From positions 1-10,633 of the forward strand of contig JAJYGO010000152.1 in assembly GCA_021785115.1 (NCBI GenBank): a stretch of DNA of 10,633 bases. Reading direction: 5' to 3'. This DNA comes from Chloroflexota bacterium (lineage in GTDB: Bacteria > Chloroflexota > Limnocylindria > Limnocylindrales > CSP1-4). This document shows positions 1 to 6,169 of the stretch, one piece after another. Every line of letters starts with the position of its first letter. Within the stretch, counting starts at the first letter, position 1. A program made the translations under genes and the position numbers. Below the pieces are notes generated by a model that saw only the letters and a program-made list of their open reading frames with translations, was not told the DNA's origin and did not search any database.

Positions 1-15
1 GACCTGCGGGACCGC

Positions 16-43
16 TTGCGCCGGTCGGGCCCGGAGGTACAAT
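16..43 (+). promoter_or_regulatory. Candidate sigma70-type promoter of the tRNA fragment
   Basis: TTGCGC (16-21) and TACAAT (38-43) lie 16 bases apart and resemble the -35 and -10 boxes. They place a transcription start near 49-51, just ahead of the tRNA 5' end at 58, which is normal for a bacterial tRNA gene. This supports the view that the tRNA half was once an ordinary expressed gene. It is a consensus match by eye only. Confidence 0.45.
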
Positions 44-57
44 CACCGCCTCTGCGA

Positions 58-100
58 GCGGGAGTAACTCAGTTGGCAGAGTGCTTGCTTCCCAAGCAGG
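58..100 (+). pseudogene. 5' half of tRNA-Gly(CCC), truncated after the anticodon stem
   Basis: The 5' acceptor strand GCGGGAG (58-64) is followed by TA, a 4-bp D stem (ACTC 67-70 with GAGT 79-82) around an AGTTGGCA loop, and a 5-bp anticodon stem (84-88 with 96-100) around TTCCCAA. Position 33 is U and the anticodon is CCC, so it would read the glycine codon GGG. From base 101 on I find no variable loop, no GTTCGA-type T arm and no CTCCCGC acceptor complement, here or elsewhere in the window. The 5' half is well preserved and appears to have a promoter, so the break looks like an insertion or recombination scar and not general decay. A tyrosine recombinase lies about 520 bases downstream, which fits use of the anticodon arm as an attachment site. 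A genuine split-tRNA half is possible but has little precedent in bacteria. Confidence 0.75.
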
Positions 101-123
101 TCCTTGCTCCGCCAGGCTCCCCC

Positions 124-163
124 TCCGGCATGCCGGAAGCCAGCCCATGCCGCCCACGGGCGG
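124..163. terminator. Two palindromes between convergent tRNA fragment and regulator
   Basis: TCCGGCATGCCGGA (124-137) is a perfect 14-bp palindrome. CCGCCC (150-155) and GGGCGG (158-163) form a second hairpin that begins right after the regulator's stop codon (minus strand, 166-164). Neither is followed by a T run on either strand, so a classical intrinsic terminator is not shown. Their place between converging transcripts suggests a bidirectional terminator. Being next to the tRNA break, they could instead be recombinase or excisionase arm sites. Confidence 0.35.
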
Positions 164-601
164 TCAGCGCGCTGATCGGCGGCCAGGCCCTCGTTCGTGG
201 CGCTCGATGACGAACGCGATGAAGTCCGCCACCTCGACCCGCTCGGTCTCGCTGAGCCGATCGAGCCGACGGTCCGACGAGCGCAGGACCCCGAGCGCCG
301 TGAGCTCGTCGGCGAGGCGGGACCGATCGATCCCCCAGAGCACCTCGAGCAACTCGACGAAGCTGATCCCCGTCGCATCGGACGCCCGGAGCAGATCGGC
401 TGGCGTCGGGCGGGCCCGCGAGGGCCGGGTCGGATCGAGGAGCGCCGCGATATAGCCCGGGTCGCGACCGAGGGCGGCCGACAGCCCCCGCATCGAGCGA
501 CCGGAGCGCGCCAGGACCTCGCGCAGTCGAGCGCGGAACTCGTCGTCCCCTCGTGGCACCGGGCGATCCTCCCCGTGACGGCTGGTTGCTGGGAGCGTCA
601 T
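164..601 (-). CDS. XRE-family helix-turn-helix transcriptional regulator
   Basis: This is a 145-residue soluble protein. Residues about 22-88 read as a Cro/CI-type (XRE) helix-turn-helix: an amphipathic first helix (EFRARLREVLARSG), a second helix (SMRGLSAALG, 36-45), a recognition helix (DPGYIAALLD, 47-56), then PTPADLLRAS leading to a closing helix. The C-terminal 55 residues are charged and helical, possibly for dimerisation, with no catalytic motif. The start is the ATG at 601-599; no Shine-Dalgarno sequence precedes it, so the transcript may be leaderless. The gene is divergent from the recombinase with 19 bp between start codons, the usual position of a repressor that controls an integrase and itself. 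The ligand, inducer and operator are not visible. An orphan regulator or a toxin-antitoxin-like antitoxin cannot be excluded. Confidence 0.8.
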   Translation of the reverse strand: MTLPATSRHGEDRPVPRGDDEFRARLREVLARSGRSMRGLSAALGRDPGYIAALLDPTRPSRARPTPADLLRASDATGISFVELLEVLWGIDRSRLADELTALGVLRSSDRRLDRLSETERVEVADFIAFVIERHERGPGRRSAR

Positions 602-620
602 ACTGACGTACTATCGCATC
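602..620. promoter_or_regulatory. Overlapping divergent promoters/operator for regulator and integrase
   Basis: Only these 19 bases separate the two start codons. TACTAT (609-614) is a -10-like box for the plus strand, and its complement gives an overlapping GATAGT-type box for the minus strand. Each lies 6-9 bases from its ATG, so both transcripts could begin at or next to the start codon. The stretch 600-614 is weakly symmetric (ATA at one end, TAT at the other), compatible with an operator. Neither start has a Shine-Dalgarno sequence. Any -35 box would lie inside the opposite coding sequence. This is an inference from box matches. Confidence 0.4.
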
Positions 621-1802
621 ATGGTATCGCGATCCGACGCCAGTGTCGAGCCCCTGCGCAGGCGCGCTCGGCGGTCGCTCGGCCGGAAGCGGCGGCCGGT
701 CCTCCGATCGGCGCCGAGCGCCCTGTCCCAGCCGCTCGACGCGGAGGTCCGACGCCGGTCAGTGCCGCCGTCGCTCCCCGCCCTCGCCCTCCGGCCCCTC
801 ATCGCCGAGTACAGCGCGACATTCGGTGCGGGCTGGGGGCCGGTGACGCGGCGCAAGCACGCCGACGACTTCGCCCGCTTCCTGCACTGGCTCGAGGCGA
901 CGGAGCGGCCGCTGACCAGCGGCGCGCTCGACTTCGCGACGCTCGTGGCGTACGTCAGCGAGCTGCGCACCCGGCCGAAGGTGGCCCGGGTCTGGCGCGG
1001 CGCTCCGGATGCCCGCGAGCGCTCGCTCCGGGCAGGGTCGACGGCGACCCTCTCGGCGAACAGCGTCAACGCGTATGTCCGCCCCTTGCGCTCCCTGGCC
1101 ATCTGGCTGGTCGATGAGGGGATCCTCAGCGTCAACCCGTTCCGCCGCTCCCGTCGGCGCTCGGCCCTCAATCCGCTCCTGCCGAGCGAAGAGACCCCGC
1201 CCAAGAGCGCCACGCTGGCCGACCTGCGGGCGCTCGAGGCGGGCTGTGCGGGCGAGCGAGCGCTCGACCTGCGGGACCGGGCGATCGTGTCGCTCTTCGT
1301 GACCACCGCCGCCCGCAACAGCTCGGTGCGGCTCCTGCGCCTCGAGGACATCGACTTCGAGCGCTCGATCATCCGGTTCGTCCGGGCCAAGGGTGGCAAG
1401 ACCCTCGAGGTGGCCCTCCAGCGCGAGACGCGGGGCGCCCTCCTTGCGTACCTCGAGCGGGGGCGGCCGGCGCTCCTCGGTCCCTGCCCCGACGATCCGG
1501 GCTGGCTCTTCCTCTCGGCGGGGGCCGGGGCACCGCGGCCCCTCACCGCCAACGCCCTCTCGCTCATGCTGCGGCGCCGCTATCACGCGGGAGGCGGGAC
1601 CCTGCGGACGTTCGGCGCCCATCGCATCCGCCATGGCACCGCGACGCTCCTCGTCAACCACGGGATGCCGCTCGAAGAGGTGAGCCGCTACCTGGGCCAC
1701 TCCTCGACCGACGTCACCCGCCGGTATGCCCGCCAGACTCCCGATGCCCTCGGGGTGCGGGCCGCCGAGGCCCTCGCGCGGGCCGGGCTCATCGCGAGCT
1801 GA
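621..1802 (+). CDS. Tyrosine recombinase / phage-type integrase
   Basis: This 393-residue protein catalyses strand exchange through a 3'-phosphotyrosine link. The first 45 residues are very basic and of unclear worth. Residues about 57-172 form the helical core-binding (SAM-like) domain (TRRKHADDFARFLHWLE; SVNAYVRPLRSLAIWL). Residues about 195-390 form the catalytic domain. The full catalytic set is visible: R232 (AARNSS), the beta-hairpin lysine K257 or K260 (AKGGKT), H334 and R337 (GAHRIRHG), H360 (LGHSS) and Y369 (TRRYAR). The enzyme therefore looks active. Length is usual for an integrative-element integrase and rather long for XerC/D. It sits divergent from an XRE regulator and near a broken tRNA-Gly, so it is more likely an element integrase than a housekeeping Xer protein. 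The ATG at 621 has no Shine-Dalgarno sequence, and no later ATG lies before the core-binding domain. Confidence 0.93.
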   Translation: MVSRSDASVEPLRRRARRSLGRKRRPVLRSAPSALSQPLDAEVRRRSVPPSLPALALRPLIAEYSATFGAGWGPVTRRKHADDFARFLHWLEATERPLTSGALDFATLVAYVSELRTRPKVARVWRGAPDARERSLRAGSTATLSANSVNAYVRPLRSLAIWLVDEGILSVNPFRRSRRRSALNPLLPSEETPPKSATLADLRALEAGCAGERALDLRDRAIVSLFVTTAARNSSVRLLRLEDIDFERSIIRFVRAKGGKTLEVALQRETRGALLAYLERGRPALLGPCPDDPGWLFLSAGAGAPRPLTANALSLMLRRRYHAGGGTLRTFGAHRIRHGTATLLVNHGMPLEEVSRYLGHSSTDVTRRYARQTPDALGVRAAEALARAGLIAS

Positions 1803-1804
1803 CC

Positions 1805-1827
1805 GGCCACGGCGGCGCTCGGTGGCC
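1805..1827 (+). terminator. Hairpin after the integrase stop codon
   Basis: GGCCAC (1805-1810) and GTGGCC (1822-1827) form a 6-bp stem with an 11-base loop, starting two bases after the integrase stop. There is no T run. It may end the transcript, or it may be an outlying relative of the GTGGC/GCCAC hairpins in the repeat that follows. Confidence 0.3.
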
Positions 1828-1851
1828 ATGCGCACGTCCCCCCTGATGGAG

Positions 1852-2001
1852 GGTCCCCCTCCTCTGTGCGGGTCCCGGGCAGGTTCGCGCCACATCGAGC
1901 GCGGCGCCACGCGTGCGGATCCTCCGCCTCGCGCCACCTCGATGGGCTTCGCGCCATGCGCTGTGCGGCTCCGCGCCACATCATTTGCGGTCCCGCGCCA
2001 C
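1852..2001 (+). repeat. Hairpin-rich dispersed repeat, copy A (plus orientation)
   Basis: The copy opens with GGTCCCCCTCC (1852-1862). It then carries the core CGCGCCAC or CGCGCCAT at 1886, 1930, 1950, 1972 and 1994, with intervals of 44, 20, 22 and 22 bases. The later units contain GCGGCTCCGCGCC-type sequence, degenerate forms of a GTGGC-5-GCCAC hairpin. Copy B on the opposite strand (5711-5917) opens with the same 11 bases and has the same 34, 44 and 20 base intervals without a gap. I count about 74 identities in the first 98 columns. The copy lies between the integrase and the ATPase gene and ends 14 bases before the ATPase ATG, so that gene's promoter must lie in or before it. No open frame with protein character crosses it. 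Confidence 0.8.
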
Positions 2002-2015
2002 ACTGATCGCCTGCG

Positions 2016-4013
2016 ATGACCATCCTGAACGAGCGCCACGACCTGCCGATCCTCCGCCTCCTCGCCGGCGACGTGACGCGGAGCGAGGCGCTCGCGGACG
2101 CGCTCGGGCGCCCGGTCCGGACGATCCAACGGGACCTCGGGCGCCTCGCCGCGACCGGCCTCGTCGAGCCAGGGAAGCGCGGCGAGTGGCGGCTCAGCGG
2201 CGCCGGCCAGCGCGCTGCGCTCAGCAGCACGGTCCCCGAGCCGGTCGATGCGAGCGAGGCCCTCGCCGCGCTGCCAGCCGGACACCGGGCGGTCCTGCAC
2301 CTCATCGAGGACGCGGTCGTCGCGCGGCGCGCCCTCGAGGCGGTCCGCCCGACGAGCTGGCCGGGCTTCGTCCTCGTCGGCCCGGTCCTCACCGGCAAGA
2401 CACTCATCGGCCTGCTCGCCGCCCGCCGCTTCGGCCTCGATCCCGCGGCCGCGATCATCACCCTCCGGCTGGAGACGCCGGGCAGCCTCCTCGGCCAGCG
2501 CGTCCAGGACAGCGGGGGCGCCTGGAGGACGGAGCCGAGCCGCCTCCTCGCCCTCCCGCTCGTCGTCATCGACGAGTACGACAAGGTCGGCCTCGAGCTG
2601 CGTCGGGCGGCCTTCACGTACCTCGCCGGCACGCACCGCCGCTCGCCGGGCGATGCCCCCGTGGTCCACCCCACGACGATCATCACGCTCAACGTGGAGG
2701 GTGACCTCGGCGCGCTCCTCCCCGACTCGGTCCTGCGCCGCTCCGTCGTCCTCGACACGAGCGATCTCGTCGAGGCGACCGCGGATCTCGACCTCGTCGA
2801 GTGGGACCTCGTCCTCGCCGCGCTCGCCCCGGTTGCGGCGGACCTGACGCCACCCGCGGCCGACCTCCCGGAGACGGCCCGCAGCCTCCTCCGGACGATC
2901 CTCCGGAACTGCCTGACGGCGCGTGGCTGGGGCCTCGTCGACGGCACCGCGATCAGTCGACTCAGCCTCGGGCGCTGGGCGACGATGCCGACCGCCCTCG
3001 AGGCGGCCGTGCTCGCCGTCGCCGCCGACTACCTCACCGTGAGCGCGACACGACCCGGACTCGTCGAGCCCGACTGGGCGGCCCGCTTCGAGGCCGTCGG
3101 CGGACGGTCGGACGGCCCGCTCGCGGCGACCCTCGAGGCGGCGCGCGAGCGGCAGGCCGCCGGGCAGGACCGCGGGGTACGGGCCGAGCGGGCGTCCCTC
3201 GCGGACTCGCTCGAGCTCGCCGGGACCCGGGCGCGCCTCGTCGACGCGCTCGACCACGCGCTGAGCTCCGCTCCACGGACGGAGCTCAGCGCGCAGGAAC
3301 GGGCGATGGTGGCCACGGCTCGCGGCGAGGGGCGACTGCTCCGCGTGCGGCTCGTCGAGGCGCGGATCCTCGACGCGCTCACCGCGCTCGAACCCGTCCT
3401 CGAGCTCGAGGTCCTCACCCCGATCCGCACGGTGGGCGTGGCGCGCGAGACCCGACGTCGAGAGGTGACCGACGAACAGCAACGGGCGCGCCAGCGGGCC
3501 GCGGATGCGACCCGCCGGACCAAGGAGCAGGCGAAGGCCGAGCGGGAGTCCCGGGCGGCGGCCCGACAGGCCGCCACGGCGCGCCACGCCGAGCTCCAAG
3601 CCCTTTACCGGCAGGAGGCCACCCGCCATGGAGAGAGCGTCATCACGGAGCTCCTCGCCGCGGGCTGCCTGGCCCAGCGGAGCGAGCCGTACGAGGCGGA
3701 GAGGGGCACCTCCCGCTGGATCCATCGCGGGATCCCCGGCGACCTCGCCCGCGCCGCCGCCGCGCGCACCGGGCTACCCACCCTATCGAAGCCCGCCCCC
3801 GTTTACGAGACGAAGATCCGGACCTGGTACGAGGACCGGGCCGGACGTCGGTATCGGACCGACGAGCCCCTCGCCTGGGGCAGCGAGACCGTCCTTGCGA
3901 TTATCGAGGCGGCCGCGGTCGCGGAAGGTCTCTCGAAGCTCACCCGGCCGAGGAGCCGTCGCCGCGAGCCGACCCGTCGCGCGTCCCCGTCATCGTCCCG
4001 CCGCCCCTCCTGA
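2016..4013 (+). CDS. Winged-helix AAA+ ATPase with coiled-coil C-terminal half
   Basis: This 665-residue protein belongs to no family I can name. Residues 8-65 look like a winged helix-turn-helix (SEALADALGRPVRTIQRDLG, then GLVEPGKRGEWRLSG), implying DNA binding. Residues about 85-250 are a P-loop ATPase: Walker A GPVLTGKT (122-129), Walker B LVVIDEYDK (182-190), a sensor-1-like N226 in TIITLN, and possible arginine finger R241/R242. Residues about 250-350 may be a helical lid. Residues 370-535 are charged and helical, with a likely coiled coil at 480-535 (RARQRAADATRRTKEQAKAE). A compact C-terminal domain (565-640) has conserved-looking aromatics (SRWIHRGIPG; IRTWYEDRAGRRYRT), followed by a basic tail. 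The start is fixed: an in-frame TGA at 2004-2006 leaves only the ATG at 2016. No Shine-Dalgarno sequence is seen. Repeat A lies immediately upstream. A role acting on DNA, perhaps on the flanking repeats, is inference only. Confidence 0.85.
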   Translation: MTILNERHDLPILRLLAGDVTRSEALADALGRPVRTIQRDLGRLAATGLVEPGKRGEWRLSGAGQRAALSSTVPEPVDASEALAALPAGHRAVLHLIEDAVVARRALEAVRPTSWPGFVLVGPVLTGKTLIGLLAARRFGLDPAAAIITLRLETPGSLLGQRVQDSGGAWRTEPSRLLALPLVVIDEYDKVGLELRRAAFTYLAGTHRRSPGDAPVVHPTTIITLNVEGDLGALLPDSVLRRSVVLDTSDLVEATADLDLVEWDLVLAALAPVAADLTPPAADLPETARSLLRTILRNCLTARGWGLVDGTAISRLSLGRWATMPTALEAAVLAVAADYLTVSATRPGLVEPDWAARFEAVGGRSDGPLAATLEAARERQAAGQDRGVRAERASLADSLELAGTRARLVDALDHALSSAPRTELSAQERAMVATARGEGRLLRVRLVEARILDALTALEPVLELEVLTPIRTVGVARETRRREVTDEQQRARQRAADATRRTKEQAKAERESRAAARQAATARHAELQALYRQEATRHGESVITELLAAGCLAQRSEPYEAERGTSRWIHRGIPGDLARAAAARTGLPTLSKPAPVYETKIRTWYEDRAGRRYRTDEPLAWGSETVLAIIEAAAVAEGLSKLTRPRSRRREPTRRASPSSSRRPS

Positions 4014-4014
4014 A

Positions 4015-4043
4015 CGATGCGCCAATAAGGGACCCTCGCATCG
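4015..4043 (+). terminator. Hairpin just after the ATPase gene
   Basis: CGATGCG (4015-4021) pairs perfectly with CGCATCG (4037-4043), and AGGG/CCCT pairs again inside the 15-base loop. The stem starts one base after the stop codon. No clean T run follows, so it may be a weak terminator or an RNA 3'-end stabiliser. The rest of 4044-4262 holds no gene I can support; a 5-bp TGGCA/TGCCA pair at 4116-4135 is too weak to call. Confidence 0.45.
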
Positions 4044-4275
4044 GACCATCATTCGTGCGGCAGAGAGACCCCGCTCGAACCGCCCCGGAAGGAGGTCTTT
4101 CCCATCAAGCGGAGCTGGCACGATCAGAGGTGCCAAGGTGGTCCTCTGGACGACGGCAGAGCCCGTGACGAGCCTGGACACTGCCCGTCAGCCACCGCCT
4201 TTGGTTCGCGACGGACCTTCCCGAGGCTCCTCGACGCCTCGGGGCCCTGTAGACTCGAATGCGGAGGGCAGGAGT

Positions 4276-5607
4276 GTGACCGCCGAAAGCTACAGCCAAG
4301 GCACACCGCGGCAGCCTGAGGGGACTCGCGGCCGGACCGCTCCCTCCGGCGCGCGACCTACCGTGGATGCGGCCATGCGGCTCGACGTCACCGACCGTTA
4401 CGGCAATCGCCTGGTACTGGAGCACGGGACGATCCGTATCTACGTTCGTGGTCGTTCCGCGCCTCACGAGTACGCGCGCGAGGCCCTGCTCGAGGTCGCG
4501 TTCGAGGAAGGGGGAAAGAGTGGGGGCATCGGCCTCGGGAGGGAAAGGAACTGGGGGGACACCCTCCATCTGTATCTCGTCGGAGAGAAGCCGGAGCACT
4601 ACCACTTTCGTTTCCAGCGCTCGCAGCGCGACGAGTTTCGACTGCTGTACGAGGTGCTCGCCGATTCGATCCTCGAATCACGTCTGGTCGGGCTGAGGGC
4701 GCTACGGTTCCTTGGCTCCGCTGGGCCGTTCCCGCGCACCACGCCATCGACGCCCGAGGTCCTCGTGCAGCGAGGCTTGCGCATCGGCGAGGTGTCGCGG
4801 CGCTTCGACAGCAACGCCGCGGGCCAGATCACGGGGTTGATCACCCACCAGCTCGGGTTCCAAGGGAGGTTCGTCGGCGTCGACGTGGGGCGGCTCAGCC
4901 TGGGGTTCGGGCAGCTGGGGCTTGTGGGGACCTCCGAGCTGGCACTGCGTTCGGCCGCGACGTCGCGCGATGATCTCTTCAACGAGGGCTTCGTGGCGGT
5001 CTTCGATGTGCCTCACCCGACGGGGATCCCCGACACGCTCCGTGTCGTCGTTCCCTCTGATGCCGCCTGCGCCGAGCTGATGGCAGACTTCGTTGCGGCC
5101 GCCTTCGCGGGCATGGGCGCGATGGCGCCCGGATCCCGGGACGCAGCGAGCGTGGTCAAGACCATCAAGACAGGCATCACCACGGACATCACGTACGCCA
5201 TCGACCGACTGAACGCGACCCTGCGCACAGGGGCCTCGGGGGAGCGCTTCGAGGTCGTCGGACAGCCCCTCGTGCCCGGATCGCTGCTTGGCGGCGCGCT
5301 TCGACGGGTAGGAGACACGATGTGGCTGCAGCTCTTCCCGATCGGGCTCATGCAGTTCCTTCGCGGGCTCACGGAAGGCCGCGAGGAGATCGAGGAGCCC
5401 GCCGAGACATCTTCCGATCGGCCGACCGACGACGCGGAGCCGCGGGTGTCGGAGACCGAGCAGCGTGGCTCGATGGATGATGCGGAGCCGCAGATACGTT
5501 TGACGACGCCGGAGCCCGCGATGAAGACGTGCCCGATGTGCGCCGAGGATGTCCGCGCCGCTGCGCGCATCTGCCGTTTCTGTCGGTACGAGTTCCCTGC
5601 GTCGTAG
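4276..5607 (+). CDS. Uncharacterised protein with C-terminal zinc ribbon and PH-like N-terminal region
   Basis: The GTG at 4276 is chosen because GGAGG (4263-4267) lies 8 bases before it, giving 443 residues. The ATG at 4375 would give 410 and lacks such a site. Residues about 34-140 are beta-rich and end in a helix (YHFRFQRSQRDEFRLLYEVL), which recalls small PH-like domains of bacterial proteins; this is a resemblance, not a family match. Residues about 160-365 form a second region with alternating strands and helices (RFVGVDVGRLSLGF; DTLRVVVPSDAACAELMADF) and hydrophobic stretches at 330-363, but no clear transmembrane segment. An acidic linker (367-412) leads to a zinc ribbon, C419-C422 and C433-C436 (CPMC, ICRFC). 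Such ribbons often cap envelope-associated or regulatory proteins. Its neighbours are the ATPase upstream and repeat B downstream. Function unknown. Confidence 0.8.
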   Translation: MTAESYSQGTPRQPEGTRGRTAPSGARPTVDAAMRLDVTDRYGNRLVLEHGTIRIYVRGRSAPHEYAREALLEVAFEEGGKSGGIGLGRERNWGDTLHLYLVGEKPEHYHFRFQRSQRDEFRLLYEVLADSILESRLVGLRALRFLGSAGPFPRTTPSTPEVLVQRGLRIGEVSRRFDSNAAGQITGLITHQLGFQGRFVGVDVGRLSLGFGQLGLVGTSELALRSAATSRDDLFNEGFVAVFDVPHPTGIPDTLRVVVPSDAACAELMADFVAAAFAGMGAMAPGSRDAASVVKTIKTGITTDITYAIDRLNATLRTGASGERFEVVGQPLVPGSLLGGALRRVGDTMWLQLFPIGLMQFLRGLTEGREEIEEPAETSSDRPTDDAEPRVSETEQRGSMDDAEPQIRLTTPEPAMKTCPMCAEDVRAAARICRFCRYEFPAS

Positions 5608-5710
5608 CTTATGCTGGCCCGCTGACCTGAATACGACGGTCGATCCCGGCCCCGCGAACCCCTGGCTGCAGCTGACCGACCACCAATATGAGGTCGTTCC
5701 GGGACGGAGC

Positions 5711-5917
5711 GAGCCACAAAGAGCGTGGCGCGGAGCCACAAAGAGCGTGGCGCGGAGCCACAAAGAGCGTGGCGCGGAGCCACAAAGAGCGTGGCGCGGA
5801 GCCACAAAGAAGTGGCGCGGAGCCCACCGACGTGGCGCGGGGTGGAGGGTCCGCACGCTCAGCCCCGCTGTCGGCGTGGCGCGGAGCCGGCCGGGGGCTG
5901 CAGGAAGGAGGGGGACC
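5711..5917 (-). repeat. Hairpin-rich dispersed repeat, copy B (minus orientation), with expanded 22-bp tandem array
   Basis: Read on the minus strand from 5917, this copy opens with the same 11 bases as copy A. The CGCGCCAC core then follows after 34 bases, with intervals of 44, 20, 21, 22, 22 and 22. On the plus strand, four units at 5711-5732, 5733-5754, 5755-5776 and 5777-5798 are identical 22-mers. A 21-base variant (5799-5819) and a 20-base variant (5820-5839) follow, then the older, more diverged part to 5917. Across each unit junction GTGGC and GCCAC can form a 5-bp hairpin around GCGGA. Identical units on one side and diverged ones on the other point to recent tandem growth at the edge nearer the zinc-ribbon gene. 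Frames crossing it encode only low-complexity peptides. Confidence 0.88.
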
Positions 5918-6051
5918 GCCCCGAAAGGAGGTGGTTCTGTGTCTCCTTGTCAATAGCCATCGAGACTCGCTGGACACAGGGTCACCGCACGACCTCCAAC
6001 CCCTGCCGGGCCACGCGATGGAGGGTCTCGGCATGGCCAGTGACGAATCCC

Positions 6052-6068
6052 GCCCCTCCCGGAGGGGC
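6052..6068. terminator. GC-rich hairpin
   Basis: GCCCCTC and GAGGGGC form a perfect 7-bp stem around CCG, symmetric on both strands. The sequence after it (TATCATGCC) is not a T run, so termination is possible but not shown. It lies between repeat B and the lipoprotein gene and could insulate that gene. Confidence 0.4.
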
Positions 6069-6169
6069 TATCATGCCAATCTTGGCGTGGCGGGCCACAG
6101 TCAGGCGGCCTTGTTCGATTCGCGTATCGTTCGAGCGAGGTCGTCCGGTGTCAGGGAGGGGACGGCAGT

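Larger units (their letters stand above)
5608..6169. other. Long gene-free interval holding repeat B and hairpins
   Basis: These 562 bases lie between the zinc-ribbon gene and the lipoprotein gene. Repeat B fills 5711-5917. Bases 5608-5710 show nothing I can name. After the repeat there is AAAGGAGGTGG (5924-5934), a perfect Shine-Dalgarno-like string with no start codon at a suitable distance, so it is probably part of the repeat's outer end. Further right are the 6052-6068 hairpin and a GTGGC-GG-GCCAC palindrome (6087-6098), whose arms match the repeat core. No convincing promoter for the lipoprotein gene was found. Confidence 0.6.

Noticed and set aside
101..145. 3' half of the tRNA
   Set aside because: No T arm and no complement to GCGGGAG can be built from these bases.
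759..3725. 988-codon open frame on the minus strand across the integrase and ATPase genes
   Set aside because: It lies opposite two plus-strand genes with full catalytic motifs. The peptide is an Arg/Glu/Gly/Ala-biased mixture without motifs, as expected from GC-rich antisense codon bias.
3505..4275. Upstream extension of the zinc-ribbon reading frame
   Set aside because: It overlaps the ATPase gene in another frame and reads as low-complexity Ser/Pro/Arg. The GTG at 4276 with GGAGG at 8 bases is a better start.
5711..5839. CRISPR array
   Set aside because: The units are contiguous 20-22-mers with no variable spacers, and no cas-like gene is near.
4702..5856. Minus-strand frame across the zinc-ribbon gene and repeat B
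   Set aside because: Its start region is only the translated 22-bp array (repeating ALCGSAPR-type peptide) and the rest is antisense to a supported gene.
5924..5934. Perfect Shine-Dalgarno string AAAGGAGGTGG as a ribosome binding site
   Set aside because: No ATG, GTG or TTG opening a credible gene lies 5-12 bases downstream; it sits at the outer end of repeat B.
6111..6124. T-arm-like TTCGATT that might be the missing tRNA half
   Set aside because: The flanking bases do not pair and no acceptor strand follows.
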